DNA from: Chitinophagales bacterium | Lineage (GTDB): Bacteria > Bacteroidota > Bacteroidia > Chitinophagales > Chitinophagaceae | Assembly: GCA_017303455.1 (NCBI GenBank) | Contig: JAFLBM010000026.1 | Span: forward strand, 1-55,263 | Length of the DNA stretch: 55,263 nt | Reading direction: 5' to 3' | Shown here: in pieces, positions 33,141 to 42,073 of the stretch | How the letters are laid out: every line of letters begins with the position of its first letter | How positions within the stretch are numbered: position 1 is the first letter of the stretch | The notes under the pieces: model-generated | What the model was told of the DNA's origin: nothing | Databases searched by the model: none | The model's input: only the letters and a program-made list of their open reading frames with translations | Program-made: the position numbers and the translations under genes

Positions 33141-35582
33141 TTAGTTACCGGTTTTTACACGGCTTTCCTCATCTGATGCACCGCTTTTTCTTCTGCGTTC
33201 AGGAGCAATATTCTTTTTACCAAAACGATAGGTAAAGCTGAGATTAAACTGCCTGCTGTCTCTCCTGCTGTCAATATCCACATCCACATCGCTGTATTTT
33301 GCATAGCCGCTGAATTGTTGCGAGAAGAATATATCCCGGACACCCAGCTTAATGGTTGCTTTTTTATTGAACAGTTGTTTGGTGATCGCACTGTTCACGG
33401 CCCACATATCATAAGCTACCAATAATCCTTCCGCTCCTTTGCTGCGATACCAGCCGCTTACTTCCGCACCCCATCCCTTTCCGAAGGTGAAACTATTGGT
33501 CATGTTTGCCATAAAGCTGGTGAACTGTATATCAACCGGCTCTGTCTGGTAAATACCGGAATAATGGTTGTTGAATACATTCAGGTATATATTACTGTTC
33601 CACCATTTCTTTACAGGTACATTAGCCATCACAGCGATCCCAAATTGCTTCATGCTGCTGAAATTCTCTCTTGTCTGGTAGGTTTCATTCTTATCGGTAT
33701 TCTGCTTCAGCAGTTCGGTAATGATATCATTTGTGACAGTATAGTTCAGCGTGGTGGTCAGGAACCTTTTAAAGGTGTGGCTGAACTCAATGTTATTGGT
33801 AAACTGTGGTTGCAGGTAAGGATTACCTTGTCCGTATGTCAATGAATCCAGGAAGAAGATGAACGGGTTCAGGTCATCATAATCCGGACGGGATATACGG
33901 CGGCTGTAAGACAGGCTGAATTGATTTTTATCGTTGGCAGCATAGGTTACACCCACGTTGGGGAACAGGTTGGTATAGTTACGTTTGAAAGACGAATCAT
34001 TGCTCACCTGGTGGCCTTTTGCAATGGTATTCTCCACCCGCAGACCGGCATTCAATTCCCATTTCTTGATGGATTTGGAAAAAATAGCATAGGCCGCATT
34101 AATATTCTCATCATAGATAAAATGGTTTGTACGCTGATCTTTTACCCATCCGCTGTTATTACTGTTGCGCAGGTAATCAACCCTGTTATCCGTATTTACA
34201 AAACTGGTCTTTAACCCGGCTTCTAATTTCAAACCGCTTTTAAAAGGATGCACATAATCAATCTTTCCGCTATAGATATTGATAGCAGAAGGTATATATC
34301 CCTTCAATATAACTTCACCGGTTTTTGTATCAAAGAGATCAAAACTATTGGTAGTAAGCTGGGTGTTACTTTTATTATTATAATAGATATAATCCAGGTC
34401 AGCAGTTATCTCCCGGCCGGTTGAATCAAAAGTGTGTTTGTAATTAAAATTGGTGGAGATATTTGATGACTTGCGGAAATTATCTCCCTGTGAAATAAGT
34501 TTATAATTAATATTCCCCGCGGCATCCCTGATATTGGTGCGGCTGAACGGATCTTCATCTCCCCGGTTGAAATTGCTATTCACTACCACACCCGCCACGT
34601 CTTTCTTTGAAAAATTGTAATCAATACCGGCTTTCAGGTTATGATATACTCCTTCAAAATGCGGCCTTGAAACCTGGTCAATGGTTCTGACCAGCACTTT
34701 ATTTTCATACAGGTTACGGTCAATAATAAGTTTATTGAAACCTTCCCAGGTTCCCCCGTTATAACCGCCAAAAATATTCAGTTTATTATTCCTGTAATTA
34801 AGGTTAACACCTGTATTCACACGGCCATAGATACCCTGGGTATAGCCCAGGTTGGCATTTCCATTCATTCCCTTCACTATTCCTTTTTTAGTTTTGATAT
34901 TGATGATACCTGAGTTACCGGCTGCATCGTACTTAGCCGGGGGATTGGTCATGATCTCAATTTGTTCCAGGCTGGTGCTTTGCATATTCTTTAATAAATT
35001 AGCCAGGTCAGCACCACTCATATAAGTTGGCTTACCATCAATAAGTATCATTACCCCCTGTTTTCCTTTTAAACTGATGTTACCATCATTATCAACGGAC
35101 ACACCCGGGGATTTCTCTAGCAATTCAAGAGCTGTTAAACCACTATTGGTCGGAGAAGCATCCACATTAATAAGCGTCTTTCCTGCTTTTTGCTCGATCA
35201 AGGGCTTTTTAGCAGTCACGGTCACCCCTCCTACTGTTTTTGCCTGGGGGATCAGTTCGATGGTCTTTAATGTAATATCAGTTGCAGTCGCATTGATAGT
35301 AAAGGTTTCAGAAAAACCTTTCTGGTGTCCAACTGCTGAAACGGATACGAGGTAAGTTCCTTCGGCTATTCCTTCGAAACTGAATTTACCGGTTTTATCG
35401 GCAACACTCATTTTAGCTATTGCGGAATCCTTCGCCCTTAATAAGGTAATAGTGGCAGATTCGATCGTTTTGGTGTTACCATCCACGATAGTACCTGTTA
35501 TTTTACCGGTTTTTACCTGTGCCTGGCTGACAAAGGATAAGGTCGTCAGAACGATTGCCAGCAAGGTTAAGATCTTTCTCAT
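33141..35582 (-). CDS. Outer-membrane beta-barrel protein with carboxypeptidase-like and plug domains (paralogue 2)
   Basis: An 813-residue outer-membrane protein with the same order as its neighbour: signal peptide (about 1-22, ending SQAQ), CarboxypepD_reg-like domain (GKITGTIVDGNTK), plug (NVDASPTNSG, LEKSPGVSV, NSGIINIKTKKG) and OMP_b-brl_3 barrel, ending TYRFGK plus a hydrophilic tail with RRR and EE. The two genes look like a tandem duplication. Cargo is unknown. The ATG at 35582 is used; the longer frame reaches into the promoter. Its promoter has direct repeats and lies next to a LytTR regulator gene. Confidence 0.88.
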   Translation of the reverse strand: MRKILTLLAIVLTTLSFVSQAQVKTGKITGTIVDGNTKTIESATITLLRAKDSAIAKMSVADKTGKFSFEGIAEGTYLVSVSAVGHQKGFSETFTINATATDITLKTIELIPQAKTVGGVTVTAKKPLIEQKAGKTLINVDASPTNSGLTALELLEKSPGVSVDNDGNISLKGKQGVMILIDGKPTYMSGADLANLLKNMQSTSLEQIEIMTNPPAKYDAAGNSGIINIKTKKGIVKGMNGNANLGYTQGIYGRVNTGVNLNYRNNKLNIFGGYNGGTWEGFNKLIIDRNLYENKVLVRTIDQVSRPHFEGVYHNLKAGIDYNFSKKDVAGVVVNSNFNRGDEDPFSRTNIRDAAGNINYKLISQGDNFRKSSNISTNFNYKHTFDSTGREITADLDYIYYNNKSNTQLTTNSFDLFDTKTGEVILKGYIPSAINIYSGKIDYVHPFKSGLKLEAGLKTSFVNTDNRVDYLRNSNNSGWVKDQRTNHFIYDENINAAYAIFSKSIKKWELNAGLRVENTIAKGHQVSNDSSFKRNYTNLFPNVGVTYAANDKNQFSLSYSRRISRPDYDDLNPFIFFLDSLTYGQGNPYLQPQFTNNIEFSHTFKRFLTTTLNYTVTNDIITELLKQNTDKNETYQTRENFSSMKQFGIAVMANVPVKKWWNSNIYLNVFNNHYSGIYQTEPVDIQFTSFMANMTNSFTFGKGWGAEVSGWYRSKGAEGLLVAYDMWAVNSAITKQLFNKKATIKLGVRDIFFSQQFSGYAKYSDVDVDIDSRRDSRQFNLSFTYRFGKKNIAPERRRKSGASDEESRVKTGN

Positions 35583-35627
35583 TTGATTGGTTTTATGAAT
35601 TAGTACTTGTTTTTGATTATTACAGTT

Positions 35628-35660
35628 CAAACTTAAGTACTTTGCTTTGCATAGTACAAT
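35628..35660 (-). promoter_or_regulatory. Promoter of barrel paralogue 2
   Basis: On the minus strand ATTG (35657-35660), a 21-base spacer and TAAGTTTG (35628-35635), an exact -7 element. The leader would be about 40 bases. The same ATTG-N21 layout is seen at parE. Confidence 0.6.
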
Positions 35661-35670
35661 GTTTTAAAAT

Positions 35671-35699
35671 AAGCGGCCGTATTTACTGACAAGCGGCCG
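35671..35699. promoter_or_regulatory. Direct repeats, candidate LytTR operator
   Basis: AAGCGGCCG at 35671-35679 and again at 35691-35699, exactly 20 bp apart (two helical turns), starting 11 bp upstream of the -33 element. LytTR regulators bind pairs of direct repeats about two turns apart, and a LytTR gene ends 215 bp away. The match to the published LytTR half-site is poor, so this is an inference. Confidence 0.45.
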
Positions 35700-35913
35700 A
35701 TTGCAGGGTACAGGAATGAGACGTTAAAGCGGAAATCTGGTTACACATTTAACTGACTTTCGGACGAGAGGCCATATTTGACTATAAGCGGATAAATGCA
35801 TTCCAGCCTCAAACCCTGGGTAAAAGTAGGCTGGTGATGTGGGGGTAACAAGCCAATTAAGAGCAACTGGCTGTTTGAGTTATTGAACCGGGGTAAACTG
35901 GTTATGAACCGTT

Positions 35914-36678
35914 TCAGAGTCCGAACTCTGACCGGATTTCATCATGGTAGGTTCTGCCGGAGGTGAGGCGGGTGCCTGCTTTATCATCCATGATAAACAG
36001 GTAACGGCTGTTGAAATGCCGGTGCATTTCTTTGATCTTGTCCTTATTAATAATGTAGGATTTCTGGATGCGGTAAAACTGCGGGGGCAGCTTTTCAGAC
36101 AAGGTGGTCAAAGACTGGTCTGTAAGATGCTTTTGTCCGTCTGTTGTGAACACATACACATATTTATCCTGAGCTTCCAGGTAAGCAATATTCTCATACC
36201 GGAGCAATGTGATCCTGTCACCGGTCTTGATCGGTAAGGCTGTTGCTTTCTGTGGTGCTTGTAACTGGCGGATAATATCCTGTAAACTGTTTATATCTAA
36301 GGTTTGATTCAGGCGGCCAAACTGCTTCAGCTTATCAATACTCTGCTGCAATCGTTCTTCCTTAATTGGTTTCAGCAGATAATCAATCGAAAAATTTTCA
36401 AAGGCCTTAATTGCATACTGTTCGTAAGCCGTGGTGAAAATAACATTGGGTTTATGTGTTAACCGTTCCAGGACTTCAAAACCGGTCAGATCAGGCATTT
36501 GTATATCTAAGAAAATAAGATCCGGCCGCAGCTCTTCGATTTTTGAAATAGCCTCTCTCCCATTGCCGGCTTCGGCCACAACAGTTACTACTTGTGCATA
36601 CTCCTCCAGCAGGCTTCTCATCAGCCTGCGGGCAGCAGGTTCATCATCAATGACGATAGCTTTAAACAACTGGCTCAT
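35914..36678 (-). CDS. LytTR-type response regulator
   Basis: A 254-residue two-component regulator. The receiver domain (about 5-122) has the acidic pair Asp11/Asp12, phosphoacceptor Asp58 in IFLDIQMPD, Thr83 and Lys103 in LLKPI. The LytTR DNA-binding domain (about 150-252) has YLEAQDKYVYV and FYRIQKSYIIN blocks. It overlaps the kinase gene by 17 bp, so the two are co-expressed. It probably controls the barrel genes downstream, since suitable direct repeats stand in front of them. Confidence 0.93.
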   Translation of the reverse strand: MSQLFKAIVIDDEPAARRLMRSLLEEYAQVVTVVAEAGNGREAISKIEELRPDLIFLDIQMPDLTGFEVLERLTHKPNVIFTTAYEQYAIKAFENFSIDYLLKPIKEERLQQSIDKLKQFGRLNQTLDINSLQDIIRQLQAPQKATALPIKTGDRITLLRYENIAYLEAQDKYVYVFTTDGQKHLTDQSLTTLSEKLPPQFYRIQKSYIINKDKIKEMHRHFNSRYLFIMDDKAGTRLTSGRTYHDEIRSEFGL

Positions 36679-37828
36679 TTTTCATCAGTTTATGTATATG
36701 TATGGCTACTTGCTTAACCGGCTGGTTAGTGAAATGTATTTCGTATTGTCCCGGGAAAAGAAGATCCAGTTTATCGTAAACACTCTTTACACCATAACCC
36801 GGCATTAATTCATCCGGAAATGCAGGCCCGTTATCCGCAATAGTGATCAGCATTCCCGTTCCTTCTTTCTTAACAGTGAGAACTATTTCCGTCATCTCTC
36901 CCGTTACTTTTAATCCATGCTTTACCGCATTTTCCACCAATGGCTGAAGAACAAATCTCGGCACCAGGTAGTGCCCCATATCATCAGCAACATTGACCGT
37001 ATAGTTTAACTGGTCTTCGAACCTGATCTTCTCGATCTGCAGGTACACTTCCGTCATCGCCACTTCATCATTCACCGTAGAAAAATTATTCTGGCTGTAG
37101 TTGATGCTGTAGCGGAACAGGTCGGCCAGTGCAATGGTCATCTTCCTCGCTTTCTTTCCATCTGTCATGGAGAGATCGGCAATGGAATTAAGTGCATTGT
37201 ATAAAAAATGCGGGTTCACTTTTGAATGCAGTGCATCCAGTTCTGCTTTTGCTTTTGATTCCCGCATCCGGCTCAACTCAAGCTCCTTGGCGTCAAACTT
37301 TCGCTTTCGTTCAATATCAAGATAACTGATAACAGAATAGATAAGTCCCGTAGCCCCGGCCAGGTACACACTATTCAGGATCACATATTTCAGGTAAGGA
37401 GCTTTGCTGCCGTACAAATGATAAGCGAACGGAATATTGATGATAATGGTGGTTACGATCAAGGTGATTACGATCAGCAGGTTGTGCTTGATAAAACCCA
37501 TTTGTTTGAACCGCCTGTTTTCAGCTATGTATCTTACTGTATTAAAGACAAGCAGGGTTGTTACTGTTACTGAGATAAGCTGGCCCACTACCGACCATAG
37601 CCATCCCCATTTGGCCAGCATATAAAAAAAACCACCTGACATGGGCACCATGGCATTCGAAATGCATAAAATAGCCAGCCATGCCACCACGTTCTTTCGC
37701 AGCAGTTCGTGTTTGATGGACTGCTTGAACATCCGGGAGAATTGTGTCAGCACATACAACCCACCTACAGCAAACAGGAGGCTGAAGAAAATCAACAGGA
37801 TATATTCCAACGTAGATGGTTCTCTCAT
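36662..37828 (-). CDS. LytS/YehU-type sensor histidine kinase
   Basis: A 388-residue membrane kinase. About five hydrophobic helices (within 8-170) form an input domain of no recognised type; a short coiled coil (about 172-200) leads to the His_kinase domain with phosphoacceptor His207 in NPHFLYNALNSI. The ATPase part has LVENAVKHG and DNGPAFP with a final GYGVKSVYDKL. The ATG at 37828 starts the first helix; the 14-residue longer frame is unlikely. The start is divergent from ltaE. Confidence 0.92.
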   Translation of the reverse strand: MREPSTLEYILLIFFSLLFAVGGLYVLTQFSRMFKQSIKHELLRKNVVAWLAILCISNAMVPMSGGFFYMLAKWGWLWSVVGQLISVTVTTLLVFNTVRYIAENRRFKQMGFIKHNLLIVITLIVTTIIINIPFAYHLYGSKAPYLKYVILNSVYLAGATGLIYSVISYLDIERKRKFDAKELELSRMRESKAKAELDALHSKVNPHFLYNALNSIADLSMTDGKKARKMTIALADLFRYSINYSQNNFSTVNDEVAMTEVYLQIEKIRFEDQLNYTVNVADDMGHYLVPRFVLQPLVENAVKHGLKVTGEMTEIVLTVKKEGTGMLITIADNGPAFPDELMPGYGVKSVYDKLDLLFPGQYEIHFTNQPVKQVAIHIHKLMKNEPVV

Positions 37829-37929
37829 ACAGGCTGGCAATTTAAGAAAAGATGCAGAAGACGGCTCCACCTCTTCGCAAAATGGCTTTTTTCAGGCGTG
37901 AACTGATTATCTTGCAGAAAATTCGCAGA

Positions 37930-38946
37930 ATGGTGATTGATTTCAGATCGGACACAGTGACCAAACCCTCCCAGGCCATGCTCGGGGCCATGATGAAAGC
38001 TAAAGTTGGCGATGATGTTTTTGGCGAAGACCCATCTATTAATGAACTGGAAAATATGTCGGCTTCCCTCTTCGGCATGGAAGCCGGGCTTTTTTGCCCT
38101 TCTGGTACCATGACGAACCAGGTTGCCATTAAATGCCATACACAACCCGGCGATGAAGTGATCTGCGATGAAAGTGCACATATCTATCAATACGAAGGTG
38201 GCGGTATCGCTTTTAATTCCGGGGCTTCTGTCAAATTAATGCAGGGAGACCGTGGCCGGTTTACTGCCGATCAGGCAAAAGCAGTCATCAATCCCGATGA
38301 TGTGCACCGGGCCAATACCAGTTTGATCTGCTTAGAAAATACCAGCAACCGCGGAGGCGGCAGTTGCTACGATTTTGAAGAGATCAAAAAGATAAAGGCC
38401 CTTTGCGTAGAAAACAAACTGGCTTTCCACCTGGATGGTGCCCGGTTATGGAATGCACTGGTAGCTAAAAATGAAACACCAAAACAATATGGTGAAGTAT
38501 TTGACAGTATATCCATTTGTTTCAGCAAAAGCTTAGGCTGTCCTGTTGGCAGTGTATTGCTGGGCACTAAAGAATTCATCAAAAAAGCCAGGAGGATCAG
38601 GAAGGTATTTGGTGGTGGCATGCGGCAGGCCGGCTTTATAGCAGCGGCTGGTATCTATGCTTTAGAAAATAACATTCAACGGCTGGCAGAAGATCATTTG
38701 CATGCACAACAGATCAGTGCCGCCATTGCGAAGAAGAGTTTTGTGAAAATGGTATTGCCTGTTGAGACCAATATCATCATTTTCGAACTGAAAGAGGGAA
38801 TGACCGCTCCCGAATTAGTGGCAAAACTGAAAGAGCATAATATACTTGGATATGCGATTGCTCCCAACCGGGTACGATTAGTTACCCATCTTGATATTAC
38901 CAAAGAAATGACCGCAACAACCATTGAACGTTTTAATCAACTATAA
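37930..38946 (+). CDS. ltaE: Low-specificity L-threonine aldolase
   Basis: A 338-residue PLP enzyme splitting threonine or allo-threonine into glycine and acetaldehyde. Visible marks are DFRSDTVTKPS at the start, the PLP-stacking His84 in ESAHIYQYEGG, Asp169 in HLDGARLWNA, and the Schiff-base Lys200 in CFSKSLGCPVGS. The ATG at 37930 gives the standard N-terminus; a 26-residue extension has no family support. It ends 1 bp before the pgi start and is likely co-transcribed with it. Confidence 0.93.
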   Translation: MVIDFRSDTVTKPSQAMLGAMMKAKVGDDVFGEDPSINELENMSASLFGMEAGLFCPSGTMTNQVAIKCHTQPGDEVICDESAHIYQYEGGGIAFNSGASVKLMQGDRGRFTADQAKAVINPDDVHRANTSLICLENTSNRGGGSCYDFEEIKKIKALCVENKLAFHLDGARLWNALVAKNETPKQYGEVFDSISICFSKSLGCPVGSVLLGTKEFIKKARRIRKVFGGGMRQAGFIAAAGIYALENNIQRLAEDHLHAQQISAAIAKKSFVKMVLPVETNIIIFELKEGMTAPELVAKLKEHNILGYAIAPNRVRLVTHLDITKEMTATTIERFNQL

Positions 38947-38947
38947 T

Positions 38948-40606
38948 ATGTTACCTAAGATAAACCCTGCATCCACACAAGCCTGGCAACAATTACAAGC
39001 TCATTACCATGAAATAAAAGAAAAACAACTGCGGGAATTGTTTAAAGAAGATACTAATCGTTTTGAAAAACTATCGGTAGAAAAAGGCGATATACTGTTT
39101 GACTATTCCAAGAACATCATTACCGATAAAACACTTCACTTATTATTACAACTGACTAATGATTGCAAACTGAAAGAAGCGATCAACGCCATGTTTGCAG
39201 GGGATAAGATCAATGCGACTGAAGGCCGTGCTGTTTTACATACAGCCCTGAGAAATTTTTCCAAAGAACCTGTTTTTGCCGAAGGCAGTGATGTGATGCC
39301 GCTGGTGCGGAAAGTGCTGAAGAAAATGAAAAGCTTTTGTGAAGCAGTACATACCGGCAAGCACAGGGGCTATACCAACAAACGGATCAAGTATATTGTC
39401 AACATCGGTATCGGCGGCAGCGACCTGGGTCCATTGATGGTCACCGAAGCATTGAAGCCCTACACGGTGGATGATATTGAAACTTTCTTTGTCTCCAATG
39501 TGGATGGAACCCATATTGTTGAAACCTTAAAGAAAGTAAATCCTGAACGAACATTATTCCTGATCGCTTCCAAAACTTTTACCACACAGGAAACCATGAC
39601 GAATGCCCACACGGCCAGGGAATGGTTCCTCAAAAAAGCAAAGAACGAAAAACATATTGCCAAACATTTTGTGGCCCTCAGTACCAATGAAACCGAAGTG
39701 GTGAAATTTGGAATTGATAAAAACAACATGTTCGAGTTCTGGGACTGGGTGGGCGGCCGCTATTCCTTATGGAGTGCTATCGGTCTTTCTATTGCCCTGA
39801 CAATCGGCTACAAAAATTTTGAACAACTGCTGAAAGGTGCCCATGATACCGACAAACATTTCAGGGATACCCCATTTGAAAAAAACATACCGGTACTGAT
39901 GGCACTGATCGGTTTGTGGTACACGAATTTCTTTGGCACACAAAGCGAAGCTATTCTCCCTTATGATCAGTATCTCCATCGTTTTGCTGCTTACTTCCAG
40001 CAGGGAAATATGGAAAGTAACGGGAAGAGTATTGACCGCAACGGTGAAGCGGTTGAATATCCCACCGGTCCCATCATCTGGGGTGAACCGGGCACCAACG
40101 GGCAGCATGCGTTTTATCAACTGATACACCAGGGCACACCGCTTATTCCCTGTGATTTTATTGCACCCGCACAAACACATAATCCTATCGGCGATCATCA
40201 TGTGAAACTGCTGAGCAATTTCTTTGCACAGACAGAAGCCCTGATGAATGGCAAAACAGAGGAAGAAGCCGGGAAAGAATTAGAAAAAGCAGGCTTAAGC
40301 AATGAAGATATTACCCGCCTCCTGCCCTATAAAGTATTTACCGGCAACCGGCCCACCAATTCATTCCTGATCAAAAAGATCACTCCATATACACTGGGAG
40401 AACTGATCGCATTGTATGAACATAAAATATTTGTACAGGGTATTCTCTGGAATATTTACAGCTTCGACCAGTGGGGTGTGGAATTGGGTAAGCAATTAGC
40501 CAACAAGATACTTCCCGAGTTAGTGACAAAGGAAACAGTTACCAGTCATGATTCTTCCACCAACGGGCTGATCAACCACTGGAAACAGGTAAGGGCTAAA
40601 AAATAA
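38948..40606 (+). CDS. pgi: Glucose-6-phosphate isomerase
   Basis: A 552-residue glycolytic enzyme interconverting glucose 6-phosphate and fructose 6-phosphate. Family motifs are complete: NIGIGGSDLGP (substrate phosphate site), GGRYSLWSAIG, GEPGTNGQHAFYQLIHQG with the catalytic Glu and His region, and QWGVELGKQLA with the conserved Lys. Length fits the long bacterial/eukaryotic PGI class. The ATG at 38948 follows the ltaE stop by one base; a longer frame overlaps ltaE and is rejected. A strong terminator follows. Confidence 0.97.
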   Translation: MLPKINPASTQAWQQLQAHYHEIKEKQLRELFKEDTNRFEKLSVEKGDILFDYSKNIITDKTLHLLLQLTNDCKLKEAINAMFAGDKINATEGRAVLHTALRNFSKEPVFAEGSDVMPLVRKVLKKMKSFCEAVHTGKHRGYTNKRIKYIVNIGIGGSDLGPLMVTEALKPYTVDDIETFFVSNVDGTHIVETLKKVNPERTLFLIASKTFTTQETMTNAHTAREWFLKKAKNEKHIAKHFVALSTNETEVVKFGIDKNNMFEFWDWVGGRYSLWSAIGLSIALTIGYKNFEQLLKGAHDTDKHFRDTPFEKNIPVLMALIGLWYTNFFGTQSEAILPYDQYLHRFAAYFQQGNMESNGKSIDRNGEAVEYPTGPIIWGEPGTNGQHAFYQLIHQGTPLIPCDFIAPAQTHNPIGDHHVKLLSNFFAQTEALMNGKTEEEAGKELEKAGLSNEDITRLLPYKVFTGNRPTNSFLIKKITPYTLGELIALYEHKIFVQGILWNIYSFDQWGVELGKQLANKILPELVTKETVTSHDSSTNGLINHWKQVRAKK

Positions 40607-40630
40607 AACATCCCATTGGATAAAAAATAC

Positions 40631-40663
40631 AAGCCTGGCCGGGAAACCTGTTCAGGCTTTTTT
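40631..40663 (+). terminator. Rho-independent terminator of pgi
   Basis: AAGCCTG (40631-40637) pairs with CAGGCTT (40653-40659) and six T run from 40658 to 40663. It lies 24 bp after the stop codon. Confidence 0.8.
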
Positions 40664-40693
40664 CATAACTTTAGAACACCTTATATTTTGCTT

Positions 40694-41065
40694 ATGAAAA
40701 GGCTATTCTTACCACTTTTCCTGCTGGCTGCTTCCATAGCGGTTGCACAAACCGAGACTTATATTGATCCGAACATACACCGCCTGGAAAAATTGAACTG
40801 GAATAACGATACTCTGTTTATCAACGACAACATTACACTATTCAAAGGAATGAAAACCCCTGGCTTTAAAAGCTTTTCAACCGGCAAGGATAGCATTTTG
40901 GGCCAGATGCCCTGCGTCATTCCCGATCTCAGCAAGTGCAACTATAATATGCCCAACCTGGCCACGACGCCACATTATAAAGCCATCATGCTGGAAAGAT
41001 ATGGTAGTGCAGCAGTGGTTAAACCTCCGGTAATACTGAATGGCAAACCTCCTGTTAAGAGGTGA
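40694..41065 (+). CDS. Small secreted protein of unknown function
   Basis: A 123-residue exported protein with a clear signal peptide (MKRLF start, hydrophobic core, AVAQ cleavage site near 18). The mature part is about 104 residues with two cysteines in MPCVIPDLSKC and a NYNMPN segment, then a proline- and lysine-rich end. Relatives of this size are common in Chitinophagaceae but have no known role. The upstream extension to 40616 runs through the pgi terminator and is rejected. Confidence 0.65.
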   Translation: MKRLFLPLFLLAASIAVAQTETYIDPNIHRLEKLNWNNDTLFINDNITLFKGMKTPGFKSFSTGKDSILGQMPCVIPDLSKCNYNMPNLATTPHYKAIMLERYGSAAVVKPPVILNGKPPVKR

Positions 41066-41104
41066 TGAAGGGGTTAAGGTTAATTGACACATTACTGATT
41101 CCAT

Positions 41105-41146
41105 GGTTCGTGTCCTTTGGTATCTATATACCTGTCCATACGAACC
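41105..41146. repeat. Two-layer hairpin with GGTTCGT/ACGAACC arms
   Basis: Outer arms GGTTCGT (41105-41111) and ACGAACC (41140-41146) enclose an inner GGTAT (41119-41123) / ATACC (41128-41132). The left end shares the 12-mer TGGTTCGTGTCC with the hairpin at 42511-42547. Confidence 0.65.
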
Positions 41147-41293
41147 CAACTCAACTACACTTTTTTTCTGATTTCCTGTTTTGGCAAAAAAATAATTGGC
41201 AATTCCAACTCGTATGTGAACCCTGGACTTTGGATGGAAAACAGGCCTGGTGCAAACACCATACCTACCTCCTTTATCCCTCATTTGTTTATA

Positions 41294-41335
41294 TTCCGGG
41301 TCGTAGTTTCGTCGTTACGAAACTACGACCCGGAA
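41294..41335. repeat. Perfect 19-bp inverted repeat
   Basis: Arms 41294-41312 and 41317-41335 are exact reverse complements with a four-base loop CGTT; the arm begins TTCCGGGTCG and ends GTTTCGT. The next bases are A-rich, not T-rich, so it is not a plus-strand terminator. Confidence 0.75.
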
Positions 41336-41525
41336 AAATAAGTGTAAACTATTATAAAAGATACACAGGTAACTTTTTCAGAAAAACTTCATTTTGCTGT
41401 ACTTAAATTTTGTTTTTATTTGATTTTTCTTTTTTTTTGTTTTGGAAGTACGCCGAAATCCAAAACAACAGGCGGAGGAAGCTGAAAATCCTAAGAGTAA
41501 GCACAACAAACCAATCCACTGCATT

Positions 41526-42011
41526 ATGAGGTACATCAAGTTTTTATTCGTATCACTTGGCTTTCTTGTAGTATTGACTTCAGCAACACCTGCTTCTAAA
41601 AGCCCTATTCCCGCAGAAAGAATTAAAACGGCAACAACAGCATTAGATATTGCTGCTAAGGACGGTAAGGTAACTTATCAAGAACTTAAATCAATTGCTA
41701 CAGATTTAAAAGGAACAAAGCTTTCACTTAAAGAAAAAATTGCTTTACGCATTTTCGGGAAAAAAATCTCCTCCAAAGCTACTACAGCACCACCCTTTGG
41801 AGACGGTGGAAAATCTCAGGTGATTGCCCTTATTCTGTGTGCGTTAGTTGGAGGGTTGGGTATTCATCGTTTTTACTTAGGTTATACCTGGCAGGGAATT
41901 GTTCAATTACTTACACTGGGGGGATGTGGTATCTGGGCATTAATTGACCTGATCAGGATCATTACAGGCAGTCTTGAACCTAAGAACGGCCCGTACGAAA
42001 AAACGCTATAA
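41526..42011 (+). CDS. TM2 domain protein
   Basis: A 161-residue exported membrane protein. A signal peptide or first helix (about 1-22) and a lysine-rich helical region (about 30-85) precede the C-terminal TM2 domain (about 92-150), recognised by its two helices and GGLGIHRFYLGYTWQG and GGCGIWALIDLIRI blocks, with the aspartate of the second helix. TM2 proteins are small and of unknown role. The ATG at 41526 is chosen because it starts the signal sequence. It has its own terminator, so the next gene may be separately expressed. Confidence 0.87.
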   Translation: MRYIKFLFVSLGFLVVLTSATPASKSPIPAERIKTATTALDIAAKDGKVTYQELKSIATDLKGTKLSLKEKIALRIFGKKISSKATTAPPFGDGGKSQVIALILCALVGGLGIHRFYLGYTWQGIVQLLTLGGCGIWALIDLIRIITGSLEPKNGPYEKTL

Positions 42012-42035
42012 CTACTGTAAAGTATAAATAATCAA

Positions 42036-42069
42036 TAGGTTCCGGGATAATTTCCGGAACCTACTTTTA
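42036..42069 (+). terminator. Rho-independent terminator after the TM2 gene
   Basis: A perfect 10-bp stem TAGGTTCCGG (42036-42045) / CCGGAACCTA (42054-42063) with an eight-base loop, then C and four T. It ends 5 bp before the DUF2752 start. Confidence 0.75.
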
Positions 42070-42073
42070 TTGT

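Larger units (their letters stand above)
35583..35913. other. Control region between the LytTR operon and the barrel genes
   Basis: No gene is seen. It holds the barrel promoter (35628-35660), two AAGCGGCCG repeats (35671-35679 and 35691-35699), and further AAGCGG copies at 35727-35732 and 35786-35791. ACTGAC precedes a CGG at 35685-35696 and 35752-35763. Confidence 0.6.
41066..41525. other. Gene-free stretch with two long hairpins
   Basis: A 114-codon frame here lacks family signal and crosses both hairpins, so I do not call a gene. The hairpins lie at 41105-41146 and 41294-41335. A very T-rich run (about 41407-41440) precedes the TM2 gene. Confidence 0.55.

Noticed and set aside
41062..41406. 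114-codon plus-strand frame
   Set aside because: It overlaps the previous stop, crosses two hairpins, has no family pattern, and its composition looks like non-coding DNA.
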